Source of the DNA: Candidatus Galligastranaerophilus gallistercoris
GTDB lineage: Bacteria; Cyanobacteriota; Vampirovibrionia; Gastranaerophilales; Gastranaerophilaceae
Length of the DNA: 6,790 bases
Assembly: GCA_018710795.1 (NCBI GenBank)
Contig: DVJH01000104.1
Coordinates: 1 to 6,790, forward strand
Reading direction: 5' to 3'
A model generated the notes under the pieces. The model ran no database searches, was not told where the DNA came from, and saw only the letters and a list, made by a program, of their open reading frames with translations. Position 1 is the first letter of the stretch, and every line of letters begins with the position of its first letter. The position numbers and the translations under genes are program-made. Below are positions 4,765-6,790 of this stretch, piece by piece.

Positions 4765-4767
4765 ATT

Positions 4768-6790
4768 ATGAACAGGAAAATTAACGTCATTGCCAAAAAA
4801 GAAGAAAATTTAAGCATACTTGAATCAATATTAAAATCAAGAAATATAACAGATATCAAGGCTTATATGAACCCGGAAGATAAAGATTTATCCTCGCCTT
4901 ACGTTTTTTCCGATATGGAAAAAGCTGTTACAATCATAAATGATGCAATAAAAAATAATGATAAAATCTTAATCTGGGGAGATTTTGATGCAGACGGAGT
5001 AACTTCATGCGCAATTTTATATAAAACCCTTAGAGCGCTCGGCGCAAATGTTGAATATTTTCTTCCCGATAGAATACTTCACGGTCATGGGATTAATTTA
5101 AAAGAACTTTTAAAATTAAAAGCAAAAGATAAAATCAAACTGATAATTACCGTCGATTGCGGAATATCAAACATAAAAGAAATTGAATTGATAAAAACGA
5201 TGGGTACAAAAACAATAATAACCGATCACCATGAACAGGGAGAGATTTTACCTGCCGCAGATTGTATCATTAACCCTAATGCCGATAATTCGCTTGATGA
5301 GAATTTAAAAGTTGATGAAATTAAAAAAGTTTCATACCTGTCGGGTGCCGGAGTGTCATTATTTTTATCGCTTGCGCTTCTTGACAGCGGGTTTGATGAA
5401 TTAAAAAAAGAATTGATTGCAATTTCAGCCATAGGAACGATATCCGATGTCGTGCCGCTTGAAGGCGATAACAGAATAATTGCGGCAAAGGGCCTGAAAT
5501 ATATTAATGAAAAAGAAAATAAAGGTGTAGATAAATTGTTTGAGAAGCAAAATATCTCAAAAAAAATTACAAGCGAAGATATTGCATTTATTTTGACACC
5601 GAGAATTAACGCCGCAGGCAGGCTTGATAAACCCGATGAAGCATTAAATCTTTTAGTTGAACAAGATGATTTTAAGCTTGATATGATAATAGAAAAGCTT
5701 GATAATTTGAATAAAATAAGGCAAAATCTCTGCGATAAAACATATCTTGAAGCGGTTAATTCCGTCATTCCGTCTGATGATTGCATCGCTTTATATAATG
5801 AAAACTGGCATATAGGAATTATCGGCATTGTTGCTTCAAAACTTGTCGAAAAATTTCACCTGCCCGTATTTTTAATGACAAAAGATGATAACAATATGCT
5901 CAGGTGCTCTATAAGAGGTACAAAACAGTATAATATCGCAGAAATTCTTTTCCAAATGAGAAATTATTTTGCGGGTTTCGGCGGTCATAAAATGGCAGGC
6001 GGATTCAGTGCTGATTTGAATTCAACCGACGTTGAAACTATTATAAATCAAATAAAATTAACCGTTTCAGACAATAAAGATGACAGCGTCGATGAAAATT
6101 CAATTACCGTTGATATGGAATTAAATGCAGATGATGTTAATTCGGATTTAATAGAAGATCTTGAATGCATGCAGCCTTTTGGTGCGGGAAACCCGCAGCC
6201 CGTATTTTTATTTAAAGATGCGCTTTTAGTTTCAAAGCGTACAATAGGAAAAGAACAAAATCATCTTTCGCTGACCCTGCAAAAAGATTCAAAAAATTTC
6301 TGCGCCCTTTGGTGGAAACATTCAACAACAAGCATTAATGAAAACGAAACAACGGATATAATCTTTAAACCGGAAATAAATGAATATAACGGCGAGAAAA
6401 AAATTCAACTTATTATCCAAACCCTGCCCGATGATATCAATGAACAAGTTTTTATCCGCTCCGTAAAATTGTATGATCATCGCCAAAAAGAGGGCATTCT
6501 TGATAAAATCAATTCATACGTCGAAAATAAAGGCGGGAGCGTAAAAATATATGCAACCACAATAAATACAAAAAAAGAGTTTGCAAATTTTCCCTCGCTT
6601 AAAAATAATATTATAAGTACGCTCACTCCTCAAAAATCGCTTATGCTGTTTGATTATCCGACCGATGAAGACGGCTTTAGAGAACTCATCTCAAAAACAA
6701 AACCTCTGCAATTACACCTTATGAAAAATAAATTTTCAAAAAACCCCGACGATTATATCTCCCAGATATGCGGCATGATAAAATTTGCAT
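4768..6790 (+). CDS. recJ: Single-stranded-DNA-specific exonuclease RecJ, cut by right edge
   Basis: RecJ degrades single-stranded DNA 5' to 3' in recombination and mismatch/base-excision repair. It is a DHH phosphoesterase using divalent metal. Seen over 674 residues: motif I DFDADG (D72, D74, D76), VDCG (D130), DHH (153-155), IGTISDVVPL (D227), RINAAGR (279-285), then the DHHA1 part with NWHIGIIGIVASKL (346 on) and FGGHKMAGG (404-412). Next come MQPFGAGNPQP (about 468-478) and the OB-fold that follows. The catalytic residues are complete. Beyond about residue 560 the frame continues into a C-terminal region of less conserved sequence, still open at the window edge, so the protein is longer than the minimal RecJ core. 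ATG 4768 follows the promoter directly with no Shine-Dalgarno site. Its neighbour on the left is the divergent coaE, 39 bp away. Confidence 0.95.
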   Translation, partial: MNRKINVIAKKEENLSILESILKSRNITDIKAYMNPEDKDLSSPYVFSDMEKAVTIINDAIKNNDKILIWGDFDADGVTSCAILYKTLRALGANVEYFLPDRILHGHGINLKELLKLKAKDKIKLIITVDCGISNIKEIELIKTMGTKTIITDHHEQGEILPAADCIINPNADNSLDENLKVDEIKKVSYLSGAGVSLFLSLALLDSGFDELKKELIAISAIGTISDVVPLEGDNRIIAAKGLKYINEKENKGVDKLFEKQNISKKITSEDIAFILTPRINAAGRLDKPDEALNLLVEQDDFKLDMIIEKLDNLNKIRQNLCDKTYLEAVNSVIPSDDCIALYNENWHIGIIGIVASKLVEKFHLPVFLMTKDDNNMLRCSIRGTKQYNIAEILFQMRNYFAGFGGHKMAGGFSADLNSTDVETIINQIKLTVSDNKDDSVDENSITVDMELNADDVNSDLIEDLECMQPFGAGNPQPVFLFKDALLVSKRTIGKEQNHLSLTLQKDSKNFCALWWKHSTTSINENETTDIIFKPEINEYNGEKKIQLIIQTLPDDINEQVFIRSVKLYDHRQKEGILDKINSYVENKGGSVKIYATTINTKKEFANFPSLKNNIISTLTPQKSLMLFDYPTDEDGFRELISKTKPLQLHLMKNKFSKNPDDYISQICGMIKFA

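Noticed and set aside
5226..5828. 200-codon open frame on the minus strand, Ser/Phe/Ile-rich
   Set aside because: It lies wholly opposite the conserved DHH core of recJ, whose motifs are intact; the composition is what antisense of AT-rich coding sequence gives, and it has no recognisable domain.

Overview
This window comes from a low-GC bacterium with a compact genome. It is probably anaerobic: it carries a flavodiiron-type protein and a DUF1858 redox-disulfide protein of the kind associated with hybrid cluster proteins. The bifunctional-nuclease (BFN/DUF151) gene is a family known from cyanobacteria, plants, Thermotoga, actinobacteria and others but unusual in typical low-GC Firmicutes. Together with the general style of the sequence this makes a non-photosynthetic relative of cyanobacteria (Vampirovibrionia/Gastranaerophilales) a reasonable guess. 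That assignment is inference only. No mobile element, CRISPR array, rRNA or integration signal was seen.

Left part, minus strand (1-1587): a partial flavodiiron protein gene (fprA-like, cut by the left edge), an intrinsic terminator, tRNA-Leu(UAA), a 68-aa DUF1858 protein, a short stretch with a doubtful plus-strand 59-codon frame, and a complete BFN-family nuclease gene. The DUF1858 gene, tRNA and terminator lie in line on one strand with no terminator visible between gene and tRNA, so they may share a transcript. The flavodiiron and DUF1858 proteins both suggest handling of oxygen or nitric oxide stress.

Middle, minus strand (1685-3199): two tandem genes for proteins of unknown function whose first 85 residues are 81% identical (69/85, hand-counted). 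The upstream copy is 112 aa and almost only that N-terminal domain. The downstream copy is 378 aa and adds a Ser/Thr/Asn-only linker, several short helical units resembling UBA/CUE folds, and a glycine-zipper-like hydrophobic C-terminal tail. A very AT-rich divergent region with a 20-bp perfect palindrome and a direct repeat lies upstream. This pair is the least explained and most interesting content of the window.

Right part (3351-6790): a plus-strand agmatinase-family ureohydrolase (speB-like), a convergent minus-strand dephospho-CoA kinase (coaE) overlapping it by 29 bp, and a divergent plus-strand recJ running off the right edge. coaE and recJ are separated by only 39 bp holding interlocked promoters. 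recJ (well supported), speB and coaE (less certain) show promoter -10 boxes about 6-7 nt before the ATG, the arrangement of leaderless mRNAs, whereas fprA and the BFN gene have ordinary Shine-Dalgarno sites. These right-hand genes are housekeeping functions (polyamine metabolism, coenzyme A synthesis, DNA repair) with no obvious functional link to one another.
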